A stretch of DNA of 64,000 nt from Bradyrhizobium sp. Y36 (GTDB taxonomy: Bacteria; Pseudomonadota; Alphaproteobacteria; Rhizobiales; Xanthobacteraceae), in contig NZ_NWTI01000005.1 of NCBI RefSeq assembly GCF_002531575.1, positions 248,001 through 312,000 of the forward strand, written 5' to 3'. A program made the position numbers and the translations under genes. Under the pieces are notes generated by a model. It was not told the DNA's origin and did no database searches. It saw nothing but the letters and a program-made list of their open reading frames with translations. This document shows positions 43,927 to 53,623 of this stretch, piece by piece. Numbering within the stretch: position 1 is the stretch's first letter; every line of letters begins with the position of its first letter.

Positions 43927-45210
43927 ATGACCGACCGACGTCCCCTGCTCCGCGCGCTCTACGACGCCGCCGTCGCTGCCGCTCATCCCAACGTGGTGCT
44001 GGCGCCACACTTGCGGCCCGCACCCAGGGGACGCGTGATCTGCCTCGCCGCCGGCAAGGGCGCGGCTGCCATGGCCGCGGCGGCCGAGCGGCATTATCTT
44101 GACACGCTTCACCTCGCACCGGAACGCCTCGTCGGCATCGCCACCACGCGTCACGGCTACGGCGTGCCGACGCGCCGCATCCGCGTGGTCGAAGCCGGCC
44201 ATCCCGTGCCTGATGAGGCCGGCCTGAAGGGCGCGGCCGACACGCTCGCGCTCGCAGGCGAAGCCGGACCGGACGATCTGCTCCTGGTGCTGCTCACCGG
44301 CGGCGGCTCGGCGAACTGGATTGCACCGAGCGAGGGCATCAGCTTTGCGCAGAAGCAGGCGGTCAACAAGGCGCTGCTGCGTTCGGGCGCACCGATCGGC
44401 GAGATGAACGTCGTGCGCAAGCATCTCTCGCGCATCAAGGGCGGGCGTCTGGCGCGCGCCGGCAGGAATGCCGCCGAGATCGCGACGCTCGCGATCTCCG
44501 ACGTGCCGCATGACGATCCTTCCGCGATCGCCTCGGGCCCCACCGTGCCCGATCCGACCACGCTGGCCGATGCGCGCGCCATCGTCGCGAAATACAAGCT
44601 CGCCATCGACGATGCCGTGCGCCGCGCGCTCGATGACGAACGCAACGAAAGCTGCAAACCCGACGATGCCGCATTCGCGCGCGCGCATTTCGAACTGATC
44701 GCGCGGCCCAAGCAGTCGCTCGACGCCGCGGTCAAGCTCGCGCGCGACTCCGGTTACGAGACGATCGATCTCGGCGCCGATCTCGAGGGCGAGGCGCGCG
44801 AGGTCGCTGCCGCCCATGCCAGGATGGCGCTCGACGCGCGCGCGCAAGGCAAGCGCCTCGCGATCCTCTCCGGCGGCGAGCTCACGGTGACCGTGCGCGG
44901 CAACGGGCGCGGCGGACCGAACCAGGAATACGCGCTGGCACTGGCCGCGCTGTTGAAGGACACGCCCGGCATTGCGGCGCTCGCCGGCGACACCGACGGC
45001 GCCGACGGCGGCGCCGGCCACCCCACCGATCCCGCCGGCGCGCTGATCGACGCGGCGACGTTCGCGAAGATGAAGGCGCTGGGGCTCAAGCCACAGGCCT
45101 ATCTGGACAACAACGACGCGACCACCTTCTTCGAGGCGACGGGGGATCTGCTGCAGCCCGGCCCGACGCTCACCAACGTGAACGATATCCGGGTGATCCT
45201 GGTGGATTGA
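43927..45210 (+). CDS. Glycerate kinase, MOFRL type (GckA/TtuD-like)
   Basis: 427 aa. DUF4147 N-terminal domain (ICLAAGKGAAAMAAAAERHY, VLLTGGGSANWIAPSEGISF) and C-terminal MOFRL domain (ILSGGELTVTVRGNGRGGPN, GDTDGADGGAGHPTDPAGAL). The family phosphorylates D-glycerate to 2-phosphoglycerate, or in some annotations reduces hydroxypyruvate, linking glyoxylate/tartronate metabolism to glycolysis. I chose ATG 43927 (MTDRRPLLRALYDAAVAAA); earlier in-frame starts add unconserved sequence. It converges on the MarR gene with a repeat between. Confidence 0.9.
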   Translation: MTDRRPLLRALYDAAVAAAHPNVVLAPHLRPAPRGRVICLAAGKGAAAMAAAAERHYLDTLHLAPERLVGIATTRHGYGVPTRRIRVVEAGHPVPDEAGLKGAADTLALAGEAGPDDLLLVLLTGGGSANWIAPSEGISFAQKQAVNKALLRSGAPIGEMNVVRKHLSRIKGGRLARAGRNAAEIATLAISDVPHDDPSAIASGPTVPDPTTLADARAIVAKYKLAIDDAVRRALDDERNESCKPDDAAFARAHFELIARPKQSLDAAVKLARDSGYETIDLGADLEGEAREVAAAHARMALDARAQGKRLAILSGGELTVTVRGNGRGGPNQEYALALAALLKDTPGIAALAGDTDGADGGAGHPTDPAGALIDAATFAKMKALGLKPQAYLDNNDATTFFEATGDLLQPGPTLTNVNDIRVILVD

Positions 45211-45231
45211 GGCGCCTGCTCCAATGGCGGT

Positions 45232-45331
45232 GTCGTTCCCTGCGAAGGCGGGGAAGCCAGTGCGCCGTGGCTTCTCCGTATCCGACGACGGCCGCCGGAA
45301 TACTGGATCGCCTGCCTTCGCGGGCGATGAC
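45232..45331. repeat. Palindromic repeat, family E
   Basis: 100 bp: GTCGTTCCCTGCGAAGGCGG ... AATACTGGATCGCCTGCCTT CGCGGGCGATGAC. It fills the space between convergent glycerate kinase and marR-type genes. Confidence 0.82.
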
Positions 45332-45369
45332 AGCGGAGAATGGGGATCAGCTGCCCGAAAACGGGCGGC

Positions 45370-45891
45370 TCAAAACTCGTTGGCGACCTTCGAGAGCATC
45401 GCGATCAGGGCTTCGCGGTTGGCCTGGCCGAGCAGATCGTTGAGCCGCGCCTCGTGCTTGCTGGCGACGAGCTTCTTGGCGCGCGCCAGCACGGCCTTGC
45501 CCTTGTCGGTCAGCACCAGGATGTGCGAGCGGCGGTCGTTGGTGGAGCGGATCCGGGCACACAGGTCGCGGCTCTCGAGATTGTCGAGCATCGCCACGAA
45601 GTTCGGCCTGAGGATGCCGAGGGTGGAGGCGATCTCGGTCTGGTTACGGCCCGGATTCTTCTCGACCAAGAGCAGCACGGAGAACTGCGCCGGCGTGAGC
45701 TGGAGCGAGGCCATGCAGCGCAAGAAGTTCTCGAACACCTTGAGCTGCGCCCGCTTCAGCACATAGCCGAGCTGCTCGGAGAGCTCGCCGAGCTGGAGGG
45801 CTTCCGCCTGCGGCTCGCCCGCGTCCTTGCGGCCCTTGCCTGCCTCGCCGGACTTTTCGGAGGACTTCTCAGCGGTCTTGGAAACGGTCAT
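45370..45891 (-). CDS. MarR-family regulator (CouR-like)
   Basis: 173 aa. A charged, disordered N-terminal tail of about 30 residues (SEKSGEAGKGRKDAGEP) is followed by a MarR winged HTH: LTPAQFSVLLLVEKNPGRNQ, EIASTLGILRPNFVAMLDNL and the wing STNDRRSHILVLTDKGK (DxRS...LT pattern intact). It is divergent from an ABC transporter for which the rest of the locus implies aromatic-acid substrates. In R. palustris, CouR is a MarR repressor released by p-coumaroyl-CoA; position and neighbours fit that role, but orthology is inferred. Confidence 0.88.
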   Translation of the reverse strand: MTVSKTAEKSSEKSGEAGKGRKDAGEPQAEALQLGELSEQLGYVLKRAQLKVFENFLRCMASLQLTPAQFSVLLLVEKNPGRNQTEIASTLGILRPNFVAMLDNLESRDLCARIRSTNDRRSHILVLTDKGKAVLARAKKLVASKHEARLNDLLGQANREALIAMLSKVANEF

Positions 45892-45949
45892 CGCCTCGTG
45901 CTCGTAATCCCGCTAAATTCGGGTCGGGTCGTTCCTCACCCTTGATGTT

Positions 45950-45983
45950 ATATTTGATAATTGTTATGGACCATATCAAATAT
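45950..45983. promoter_or_regulatory. Long inverted repeat, candidate MarR operator
   Basis: Perfect 10-bp arms ATATTTGATA-N14-TATCAAATAT in the spacer between the divergent MarR and permease genes. The spacer holds a second palindrome, TATGG-A-CCATA. Starts 59 bp upstream of the MarR start codon and 87 bp upstream of the permease. Confidence 0.72.
45963..45978. promoter_or_regulatory. GTTAT-N5-ATA motif, site 1
   Basis: GTTATGGACCATATCA overlaps the long inverted repeat. It shares GTTAT-N5-ATA with sites upstream of pobA (53423-53438) and of the enoyl-CoA hydratase (57451-57466). Confidence 0.45.
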
Positions 45984-46069
45984 CGCCAGCGCATTTCAAT
46001 GGCTGTGAGGGGACCATCCACCGCAATTGCGGAGACCGGTCCTTAAATCTTGAGGGGGAGCGTCCGGTC

Positions 46070-47110
46070 TTGAATACCACCATCATGCTGTTCCTGGTGC
46101 AGGACGGCATCACCAATGGCGCGATCTATGCGCTGCTCGGCCTGGCGCTGGTGCTGGTGTTCGCCGTCACCCGCGTCATCCTCATTCCCCAGGGCGAATT
46201 CGTCACCTACGGCGCGCTGACCTATGCCTCGCTGGCCGCCGGCCAGATGCCGGGCACGGCGAAGCTCGCGCTGGCGCTGGGCGTCGGCGCCTTCGCCTTC
46301 GACCTGTTCGTGGCGCGCAGGGCGCTGCATGGGCGCCTGATCCTGCGCAGCCTCGTCACCAATGTCGCGCTGCCGGCCATCGTGCTGGCGTTGACCACGT
46401 ACTTCGCCGCCCAGAAGCCACCGGTCGCGGTCTCGATCGCGCTGTCGCTGGTGATCGTCGCCATGATCGGGGTTTATCTCTACCGCATCGCATTCCAGCC
46501 GCTGGCGCACACCTCCGTGCTCGTGCTGCTGATCGCATCGGTCGGCGTCCACCTCGCGCTGCAGGGCCTCGGCCTGTTGTTCTTCGGCGCCGAGGGCCAG
46601 CGCGGACCTGCGGTGCTGTCCGGCGCGTTCACCGCCGGCGCGCTGCGCTTCACCGGCCAGAGCCTCACCGTCTACGGCATCACCATCGCCTTCATCGTCG
46701 GGCTCTGGCTGTTCTTCGGCCTGACGCTGTACGGCAAGGCCCTGCGCGCGACCGCCGTGAACCGGCTGGGGGCGCGCCTCGCCGGCATCCGCACCACGCT
46801 ATCGGGGCAGATCGCCTTCCTGCTGGCCTCCGTCATCGGCGCGCTGTCGGGCATCCTGATCGTGCCGATCACGACGCTCTATTACGACAGCGGCTTCCTG
46901 ATCGGCCTCAAGGGTTTCGTCGCCGCGATCATCGGTGGCCTCGTCAGCTACCCCTTGACCGCGGTCGCGGCGCTGGTCGTCGGCATCGTCGAGGCGTTCT
47001 CGTCCTTTTATGCCTCCAACTACAAGGAGGTGATCGTTTTCATGCTCTTGATCCCCGTGCTGCTGCTGCGTTCGCTCGCCGCGCCTGCGGTCGAGGAAGA
47101 GAAGGACTGA
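46070..47110 (+). CDS. ABC transporter permease, LivH type (CouPSTU-like system)
   Basis: 346 aa with about nine TM helices. It begins FLVQDGITNGAIYALLGLAL, the LivH N-terminus, and is longer than the LivH of the first cluster because of an extra segment around residues 80-130. Coupling loop LYGKALRATAVNRLGARLAG. The start is TTG 46070 with GGGGGAG nine bases upstream. First gene of a three-gene operon lacking its binding protein. In R. palustris CouPSTU imports lignin-derived aromatic acids such as p-coumarate; the assignment here comes from the surrounding catabolic genes. Confidence 0.9.
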   Translation: MNTTIMLFLVQDGITNGAIYALLGLALVLVFAVTRVILIPQGEFVTYGALTYASLAAGQMPGTAKLALALGVGAFAFDLFVARRALHGRLILRSLVTNVALPAIVLALTTYFAAQKPPVAVSIALSLVIVAMIGVYLYRIAFQPLAHTSVLVLLIASVGVHLALQGLGLLFFGAEGQRGPAVLSGAFTAGALRFTGQSLTVYGITIAFIVGLWLFFGLTLYGKALRATAVNRLGARLAGIRTTLSGQIAFLLASVIGALSGILIVPITTLYYDSGFLIGLKGFVAAIIGGLVSYPLTAVAALVVGIVEAFSSFYASNYKEVIVFMLLIPVLLLRSLAAPAVEEEKD

Positions 47111-47117
47111 GGCCAAG

Positions 47118-48887
47118 ATGCAGAGCCGGCTTCCCATCATCATCTTCGCGGCTGTCATGGCGGCGATCCCGTTTGTTCCTGGCATGCCCCCGTTCTGGAT
47201 CGTGCTGCTCGACAATATCGGCCTCGCGGCCCTCGTCGCGATGGGCCTCGTGCTGCTGACCGGCGTCGGTGGCCTGACTTCGTTCGGACAAGCAGCCTTC
47301 GTCGGCTTCGGCGCCTACACCACCGCGGTGCTGTCGACGGCCTACGGCCTGTCGCCCTGGCTGACGCTGCCGCTGTCGCTGCTGGTCAGCGGATCGCTGG
47401 CGGTGCTGCTCGGGCTGATCACGGTCCGCCTCTCCGGCCATTATCTGCCGCTCGGTACCCTCGCCTGGGGGCTGGGTCTGTTCTACCTGTTCAGCAAGCT
47501 GGAGTTCCTGGGCCGTAACGACGGCATCTCGGCGATCCCGCCGCTGTCGATCGGCTCGTTCAAGATGCTCTCGCCCGGCTCGATCTATTACGCGATCTGG
47601 GTCGCCGTGATCGTCTCGGCGCTGCTGACGATGAACCTCTTGGACTCCCGCACCGGCCGCGCCATCCGCGCGCTGCGTCGCGGCCATGTCGCCGCCGAAG
47701 CGTTCGGCGTGCACACGCCGCGCGCCAAATTGCTGGTGTTCATCCATGCCGCCGTGCTCGCCGGCCTGTCGGGGTGGCTCTACGCGCATCTCCAGCGCGC
47801 GGTGAACCCGACGCCGTTCGGGGCGCAGGCCGGCATCGAATATCTCTTCATCGCCGTGGTCGGCGGCGCCGGCTATGTCTGGGGCGGCGTCCTGGGCGCA
47901 GCCATCGTCGTGGTGCTGAAAGAGGTGCTGCAGAGCTATTTGCCGCTGATCCTGCCCGGCTCCGGCCAGGTCGAGACCATCGTGTTCGGCATCATGCTGG
48001 TGGCGCTGCTGCAGCTTGCGCCCGGCGGCCTCTGGCCCTGGCTGATCTCGTTCCTGCCGGAACGCACCGGAGGGAGGAAGCCCGACACCTCGCTGAAGCT
48101 GGAGCAGCGCACCCGCTCGCCCGGCCAGTCCGGCATCCTGCTCCAGGTCGAGAAGGCGCGAAAGCAGTTCGGCGGCGTGGTCGCCGTCAACAACGTCTCC
48201 TTCGACGTCCAGGCCCGCGAGATCGTCGCGCTGATCGGCCCGAACGGCGCCGGCAAGAGCACCACCTTCAACCTGATCACCGGCGTGCTGTCGGCCACCT
48301 CGGGCTCGATCTCGGTGCTCGGCAAGACGGTCGACAACGCGCCGCCGCAGGAGATCGTCAAGCTCGGCATCAGCAGGACCTTCCAGCACGTCAAGCTGGT
48401 CCCTGATATGACCGTGCTCGAGAACGTTGCGATCGGCGCGCATCTGCGCGGCCATTCGGGGCCGATCTCCTCGATGCTGCGGCTCGACCGCGCCGACGAG
48501 GCGAAGCTGCTTGCCGAAGCCGCCCGCCAGATCGAGCGCGTCGGCCTTGCCGACCAGATGCATCAGCTCGCAGGCAGCCTCTCGCTCGGCCAGCAGCGCA
48601 TTGTCGAGATCGCCCGCGCGCTCTGCGTCGACCCGATGCTGCTGCTGCTCGACGAGCCCGCCGCCGGCCTCCGCCACATGGAAAAGCAGCAGCTCGCCAA
48701 ATTGCTGCGGGACCTGCGCGACGGCGGCATGAGCGTGCTCCTGGTCGAGCACGACATGGGCTTCGTCATGAACCTCGCCGACCGCATCGTGGTGCTCGAT
48801 TTCGGCACCAAGATCGCGGAGGGCACGCCCGCCACGATCAAGACCAATCCCGAAGTGATCAAGGCCTATCTCGGAGTGGCGGCATGA
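47118..48887 (+). CDS. ABC transporter permease-ATPase fusion (LivM-LivG)
   Basis: 589 aa. Residues 1 to about 310 are a LivM-type permease with about nine helices ([40 protein letters not shown]). A charged linker of about 30 residues follows, then a complete LivG-type ATPase: Walker [12 protein letters not shown] at about 374, signature [16 protein letters not shown], Walker [16 protein letters not shown]. Fusion of pore and motor in one chain contrasts with the separate livM/livG of the first cluster. It overlaps the next gene by 4 bp. Confidence 0.93.
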   Translation: MQSRLPIIIFAAVMAAIPFVPGMPPFWIVLLDNIGLAALVAMGLVLLTGVGGLTSFGQAAFVGFGAYTTAVLSTAYGLSPWLTLPLSLLVSGSLAVLLGLITVRLSGHYLPLGTLAWGLGLFYLFSKLEFLGRNDGISAIPPLSIGSFKMLSPGSIYYAIWVAVIVSALLTMNLLDSRTGRAIRALRRGHVAAEAFGVHTPRAKLLVFIHAAVLAGLSGWLYAHLQRAVNPTPFGAQAGIEYLFIAVVGGAGYVWGGVLGAAIVVVLKEVLQSYLPLILPGSGQVETIVFGIMLVALLQLAPGGLWPWLISFLPERTGGRKPDTSLKLEQRTRSPGQSGILLQVEKARKQFGGVVAVNNVSFDVQAREIVALIGPNGAGKSTTFNLITGVLSATSGSISVLGKTVDNAPPQEIVKLGISRTFQHVKLVPDMTVLENVAIGAHLRGHSGPISSMLRLDRADEAKLLAEAARQIERVGLADQMHQLAGSLSLGQQRIVEIARALCVDPMLLLLDEPAAGLRHMEKQQLAKLLRDLRDGGMSVLLVEHDMGFVMNLADRIVVLDFGTKIAEGTPATIKTNPEVIKAYLGVAA

Positions 48888-49615
48888 GCGCGCTGTTGTC
48901 GGTTACCGACGCCCATGTCGCCTATGGCAAGGTCGAGGCCGTGCGCTCGGTCTCGCTCGAGGTCGGCGCCAATGAGATCGTCACCATCGTCGGCGCCAAC
49001 GGCGCCGGCAAGACCACGCTGCTGTCCGCCATCATGGGCATCCTGCCGCTGAAGGGCCGCGTCAGCTTCGCCGGTCAGGATCTCGCCCGGCTCGATATCG
49101 AGGACCGCGTCGCGATGGGGCTCGGCCTCGTCCCGGAGCACCGCGAATTGTTCGTGACCATGAATGTAGAGGATAATCTCGAGCTTGGCGCCTTCCGCAT
49201 CGAGCGGAGCAAGGCGAAAGCCTCGATGGAGCGCGTCTACACGCTGTTCCCGCGGCTGAAGGAGCGGCGCAAGCAGCTCGCCGGTACGCTCTCCGGCGGC
49301 GAGCAGCAGATGCTCGCGATGGGCCGCGCGCTGATGGGCGAGCCGAAGCTGCTGATGCTGGACGAGCCGAGCCTTGGCCTTGCCCCGATCATCGTCGCCG
49401 ACATCTTCCGCATCGTCACCGAGCTGCGCGCCAGCGGCGTCTCGGTGCTGCTGGTCGAGCAGAACGCACAGGCTGCGCTGAAGATCGCCGACCAGGCCTA
49501 TGTGATGGAGCTCGGCGAATTCGTGCTCAGTGGCAAGGCCAGCGACATCGCGGCCAATGAGCGGGTGGCGGCGAGCTATCTCGGCTTCCAGCACGAAGGC
49601 GCGAGCGCGATCTGA
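48884..49615 (+). CDS. ABC transporter ATPase, LivF type
   Basis: 243 aa second ATPase of the aromatic-acid importer. Walker A VGANGAGKTTLLSAI, signature TLSGGEQQMLAMGRAL, Walker B LLMLDEPSLGLAP. It overlaps the fusion gene (ATGA). The operon ends here without a binding-protein gene; the likely partner is the Liv-type receptor at 61473-62624. Confidence 0.93.
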   Translation: MSALLSVTDAHVAYGKVEAVRSVSLEVGANEIVTIVGANGAGKTTLLSAIMGILPLKGRVSFAGQDLARLDIEDRVAMGLGLVPEHRELFVTMNVEDNLELGAFRIERSKAKASMERVYTLFPRLKERRKQLAGTLSGGEQQMLAMGRALMGEPKLLMLDEPSLGLAPIIVADIFRIVTELRASGVSVLLVEQNAQAALKIADQAYVMELGEFVLSGKASDIAANERVAASYLGFQHEGASAI

Positions 49616-49641
49616 GTTCGCGATGCCGCCTCACACCTGCT

Positions 49642-49741
49642 GTCATCGCCCGCGAAGGCGGGCGATCCAGTCCACCGAGACGCTTGTGATTGAACCGGCA
49701 GGCCGCGGCGTACTGGATGCCCCGCCGTCGCGGGGCATGAC
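49642..49741. repeat. Palindromic repeat, family E
   Basis: 100 bp: GTCATCGCCCGCGAAGGCGG GCGATCCAGT ... GCGGCGTACTGGATGCCCCG CCGTCGCGGGGCATGAC. Between convergent genes. Confidence 0.88.
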
Positions 49742-49775
49742 ACCGGTGGATACCTGGAGATGCTGAGAGGGCTAC

Positions 49776-50396
49776 TCAGCCCGCCTTCTCACCCTTCAAC
49801 GCGGCAACCTCCGCTTCCAGCTCCGCGATCCTCGCGTCCCTCGCCGCGAGCGCTGCCGCCACATCGCTCGCGTCGAATTTCTGCGGGATGTGCTGCGGAC
49901 AATTGGTGTCCCAGGCGGCGATCCTGAAGAGGATCACCTGCTCGGGCCGCGCGCGATAACCCTTCGGCATCAGCGAGGTCGTCAGCGCCTCGTCGTCCTC
50001 GACGACGCGCGCCTCGCCCCAGATCTTCACGCGGCGACGGTGGGCGTAATCCATCACGAAGATGTAGGCCTTTGGGTTCTCGGACAGGTTCCCCTGGGTG
50101 ATGTATTGCCTGTTGCCGGCGTAGTCGGTGAAGGCGAGCGTCTGCTTGTCCAGCACCTTCAAGAACCCCTTGGGGCCGCCACGGTGCTGGATATAGGGCT
50201 GGCCGTCCGCCGAGGCCGTCGCAAAGTAGAAGCTGTTGGCATCCGCCAGGAACGCCGCGAGGTTTTCGTCAACCTCGGTGCGCCATCCGCGCTGCTCGGC
50301 ATGGGCATAGCCCTCGCGCGAGCCCTTTCGGGTCTGGATCGATTTCACCGCCGGCGAGAAGGCGACGTCGCTGGCATAGGTCTGGACTTCAGTCAT
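49776..50396 (-). CDS. Pyridoxamine 5'-phosphate oxidase-family flavoprotein
   Basis: 206 aa. The split-barrel PNPOx domain covers about residues 40-160 (FLADANSFYFATASADGQPY, LAFTDYAGNRQYITQGNLSE, RRRVKIWGEARVVEDDEALT). The C-terminal 30 residues (VAAALAARDARIAELEAEVA) form a heptad coiled coil, perhaps for oligomerisation. FMN binding is likely; the substrate is unknown. It is divergent from a LysR regulator, its probable controller. Confidence 0.87.
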   Translation of the reverse strand: MTEVQTYASDVAFSPAVKSIQTRKGSREGYAHAEQRGWRTEVDENLAAFLADANSFYFATASADGQPYIQHRGGPKGFLKVLDKQTLAFTDYAGNRQYITQGNLSENPKAYIFVMDYAHRRRVKIWGEARVVEDDEALTTSLMPKGYRARPEQVILFRIAAWDTNCPQHIPQKFDASDVAAALAARDARIAELEAEVAALKGEKAG

Positions 50397-50480
50397 CGGA
50401 ACATCTCCTGAAATTCCGGCGCATTGCAGCGTCTTCGCCCGGTAAGATGGACCTTTCCCGGTCTAAAACAATCGGACCGC

Positions 50481-50516
50481 TTGACACTTCATCGTTGCGA
50501 TATATGCAATAATGCC
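50481..50516 (+). promoter_or_regulatory. Promoter and LysR box upstream of lysR-type gene
   Basis: TTGACA at 50481-50486 and TGCAAT at 50505-50510 are 18 bp apart. The dyad TTGC-N7-GCAA (50495-50509) fits the T-N11-A LysR box and overlaps the -10. The -10 ends 6 bp before the ATG, so the transcript may be leaderless. Confidence 0.5.
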
Positions 50517-51401
50517 ATGGACCGCCTCGATGCCATGCACGTCTTCGTCACCGTCGCCGATCTGCGCGGCTTTGCGCCGGCGGCGCGCAAGCTGCGGCTG
50601 TCGCCTTCGGCGGTGACGCGGATGATCGCCGCACTGGAGGAGCATCTCGGCGCGCGGCTTCTGCAGCGGACCACCCGGCAGGTGAGATTGACCGATGTCG
50701 GCACGCGCTACCTGGAACGCGCGCGGCGCATCCTCGCCGATGTCGAGGAGGCCGACGGCTCAGCCCGCGAGGAGCGCAACCGGCCGAGCGGGCGCCTCGT
50801 GGTGTCGGCTCCGGTCGGGTTCGGCCGGCTGCATGTCGGATCGGTGATGACCGCCTATCTCAAGCGCTTTCCCGAGGTCACCGCCGAACTCAGACTGTCG
50901 GACCATCTCGTCAACCTCGTGGAAGACGCCGTCGACGCCGCTGTGCGGATCGGCCACCTCGCCGATTCCTCGCTGGTCGCCCGGCAGGTCGGCGAGATGC
51001 GGCGGATCACGGTGGCGACGCCGGGCTATCTCAGGCGTCACGGCGAGCCGAAGACGCCGCAAGAATTGCTCGCGCACCAGACCATCGCGTTCGGCCCGAC
51101 TGCCACTTGGCATTTCGTGGAGGACGGCCGCGACATCGAGGTGACGCCGGCCCCGCGCTTCGCCAGCAACAGCGCCGACGCCGCCCTGCAATATGCCGAG
51201 GCCGGCGGCGGCGTGACGCGCGTGCTGGCCTATCAGGCCGCCGAGGGCTTGAAGCGCGGGCGCCTGAAGATCGTGCTGGCAAAATACGAGCAGCCGGCCC
51301 TGCCGATCCACATCGTCTACCCGACCTCGCGCCTGCTCTCGGCCAAGGTGCGCGCGTTCATCGATCTCGTGGTGGAGACGGCGGAGTGGAGGTTCGGGTA
51401 G
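50517..51401 (+). CDS. LysR-family transcriptional regulator
   Basis: 294 aa. N-terminal HTH (MDRLDAMHVFVTVADLRGFA, KLRLSPSAVTRMIAALEEHL, ARLLQRTTRQVRLTDVG) and a C-terminal co-inducer domain (GRLVVSAPVGFGRLHVGSV; AGGGVTRVLAYQAAEGLKRG). It begins at ATG 50517 with no ribosome site, consistent with a leaderless message. It is divergent from the PNPOx-like gene. Of the CrgA/DsdC-like branch that often controls a neighbouring oxidoreductase; no clear link to the aromatic genes. Confidence 0.92.
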   Translation: MDRLDAMHVFVTVADLRGFAPAARKLRLSPSAVTRMIAALEEHLGARLLQRTTRQVRLTDVGTRYLERARRILADVEEADGSAREERNRPSGRLVVSAPVGFGRLHVGSVMTAYLKRFPEVTAELRLSDHLVNLVEDAVDAAVRIGHLADSSLVARQVGEMRRITVATPGYLRRHGEPKTPQELLAHQTIAFGPTATWHFVEDGRDIEVTPAPRFASNSADAALQYAEAGGGVTRVLAYQAAEGLKRGRLKIVLAKYEQPALPIHIVYPTSRLLSAKVRAFIDLVVETAEWRFG

Positions 51402-51404
51402 ATA

Positions 51405-51524
51405 TGTCCCGGACGCGCCGCGTAGCGGCGCAGAGCCGGGACCCAGAAGGCGGCACGGCGCCCGGTCGAGACATGGGTCCCGGCTCTGCGCCGCAGCGTT
51501 GCACGCTGCAGCGCGTCCGGGACA
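51405..51524. repeat. Palindromic repeat, family G (TGTCCCGGACGCGC type)
   Basis: 120 bp inverted repeat: TGTCCCGGACGCGCCGCGTA ... GAGCCGGGACCCA pairs with TGGGTCCCGGCTCTGCGCCG ... GCGCGTCCGGGACA. It sits between the convergent LysR and thioesterase genes. Confidence 0.85.
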
Positions 51525-51532
51525 CGGAGAGA

Positions 51533-51952
51533 CTACCCCTTCTTCGGCACCACGCGGAACGTCCCGCTGGCGCGCGCGATCACGGCATCGTCGGCTCTCA
51601 CCAGGCATTGCGCGAAACAGATCGTATTGCCGGTCTTGATCGCCTCGCCCTCGACTGCGAGCCATTGGCCGATCTCGGCCGCGCCGACATAGTCGACCGA
51701 CAGCGAGATGGTGACGAACGACGTCGTCCAGCCCGTTGCCTGGGCGCAGCTGTAGCCCATGGCGGCATCAGCCAGCGCGGCGATCAGCCCGCCATGGATC
51801 AGCCCGCGCGCGTTGGTGTGCGGCGTCGCCAGCCGCAAGCCCACAGTGACGCCCTTGTCGGTCTTTCTCGAATAGAGCGGCTCCCACGGATCGGTCAGCG
51901 GGGCCTTGCGAAAATGCGGCTCGAAGCCGGCGGGGATGTCGGGAGAGGTCAT
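51533..51952 (-). CDS. PaaI-family hot-dog thioesterase
   Basis: 139 aa. The PaaI-type hot-dog fold is recognised from HTNARGLIHGGLIAALADAA (active-site HGG plus Asp on the hot-dog helix), TSFVTISLSVDYVGAAEIGQ and ASGTFRVVPK at the end. It would hydrolyse an acyl- or aryl-CoA. It lies downstream of pobA on the same strand (234 bp, with a repeat), so co-transcription is possible. The hydroxybenzoyl-CoA thioesterase at 60975 belongs to another branch. Confidence 0.85.
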   Translation of the reverse strand: MTSPDIPAGFEPHFRKAPLTDPWEPLYSRKTDKGVTVGLRLATPHTNARGLIHGGLIAALADAAMGYSCAQATGWTTSFVTISLSVDYVGAAEIGQWLAVEGEAIKTGNTICFAQCLVRADDAVIARASGTFRVVPKKG

Positions 51953-52078
51953 GACTGTCTCGCGTTGCTGATGGTTGCCATTGAACGCGATGGACGCGAC
52001 GGTTGCATCAATTACAAAGTTTCAAACGGAATTTGCACAGGTGTTTGAAACGGGCACTGCCGTCGCCTCACCACAACT

Positions 52079-52178
52079 GTCATCGCCCGCGAAGGCGGGC
52101 GATCCAGTATTCCAGAGGCGGCGCGTGGATACTGAGAAGCCGCGGCGTACTGGGTGCCCCGCCTTCGCGGGGCACGAC
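52079..52178. repeat. Palindromic repeat, family E
   Basis: 100 bp: GTCATCGCCCGCGAAGGCGG GCGATCCAGT ... GCGGCGTACTGGGTGCCCCG CCTTCGCGGGGCACGAC. Between pobA and the thioesterase. Confidence 0.88.
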
Positions 52179-52186
52179 AGTCTTGG

Positions 52187-53554
<1,368 letters not shown>

Positions 53555-53559
53555 TTAGA

Positions 53560-53569
53560 TAACATGTTA
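53560..53569. promoter_or_regulatory. Palindrome upstream of TRAP dctP-type gene
   Basis: Perfect 10-bp palindrome TAACATGTTA in an AT-rich patch, 54 bp before the start of the binding-protein gene and about 200 bp from pobA. Possible regulator site for the divergent pair. Confidence 0.35.
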
Positions 53570-53623
53570 ATTAAAGAGACCGGGCCATCGAAGCCCGTCG
53601 TCGACAACAGGGAGAGACGTGTG

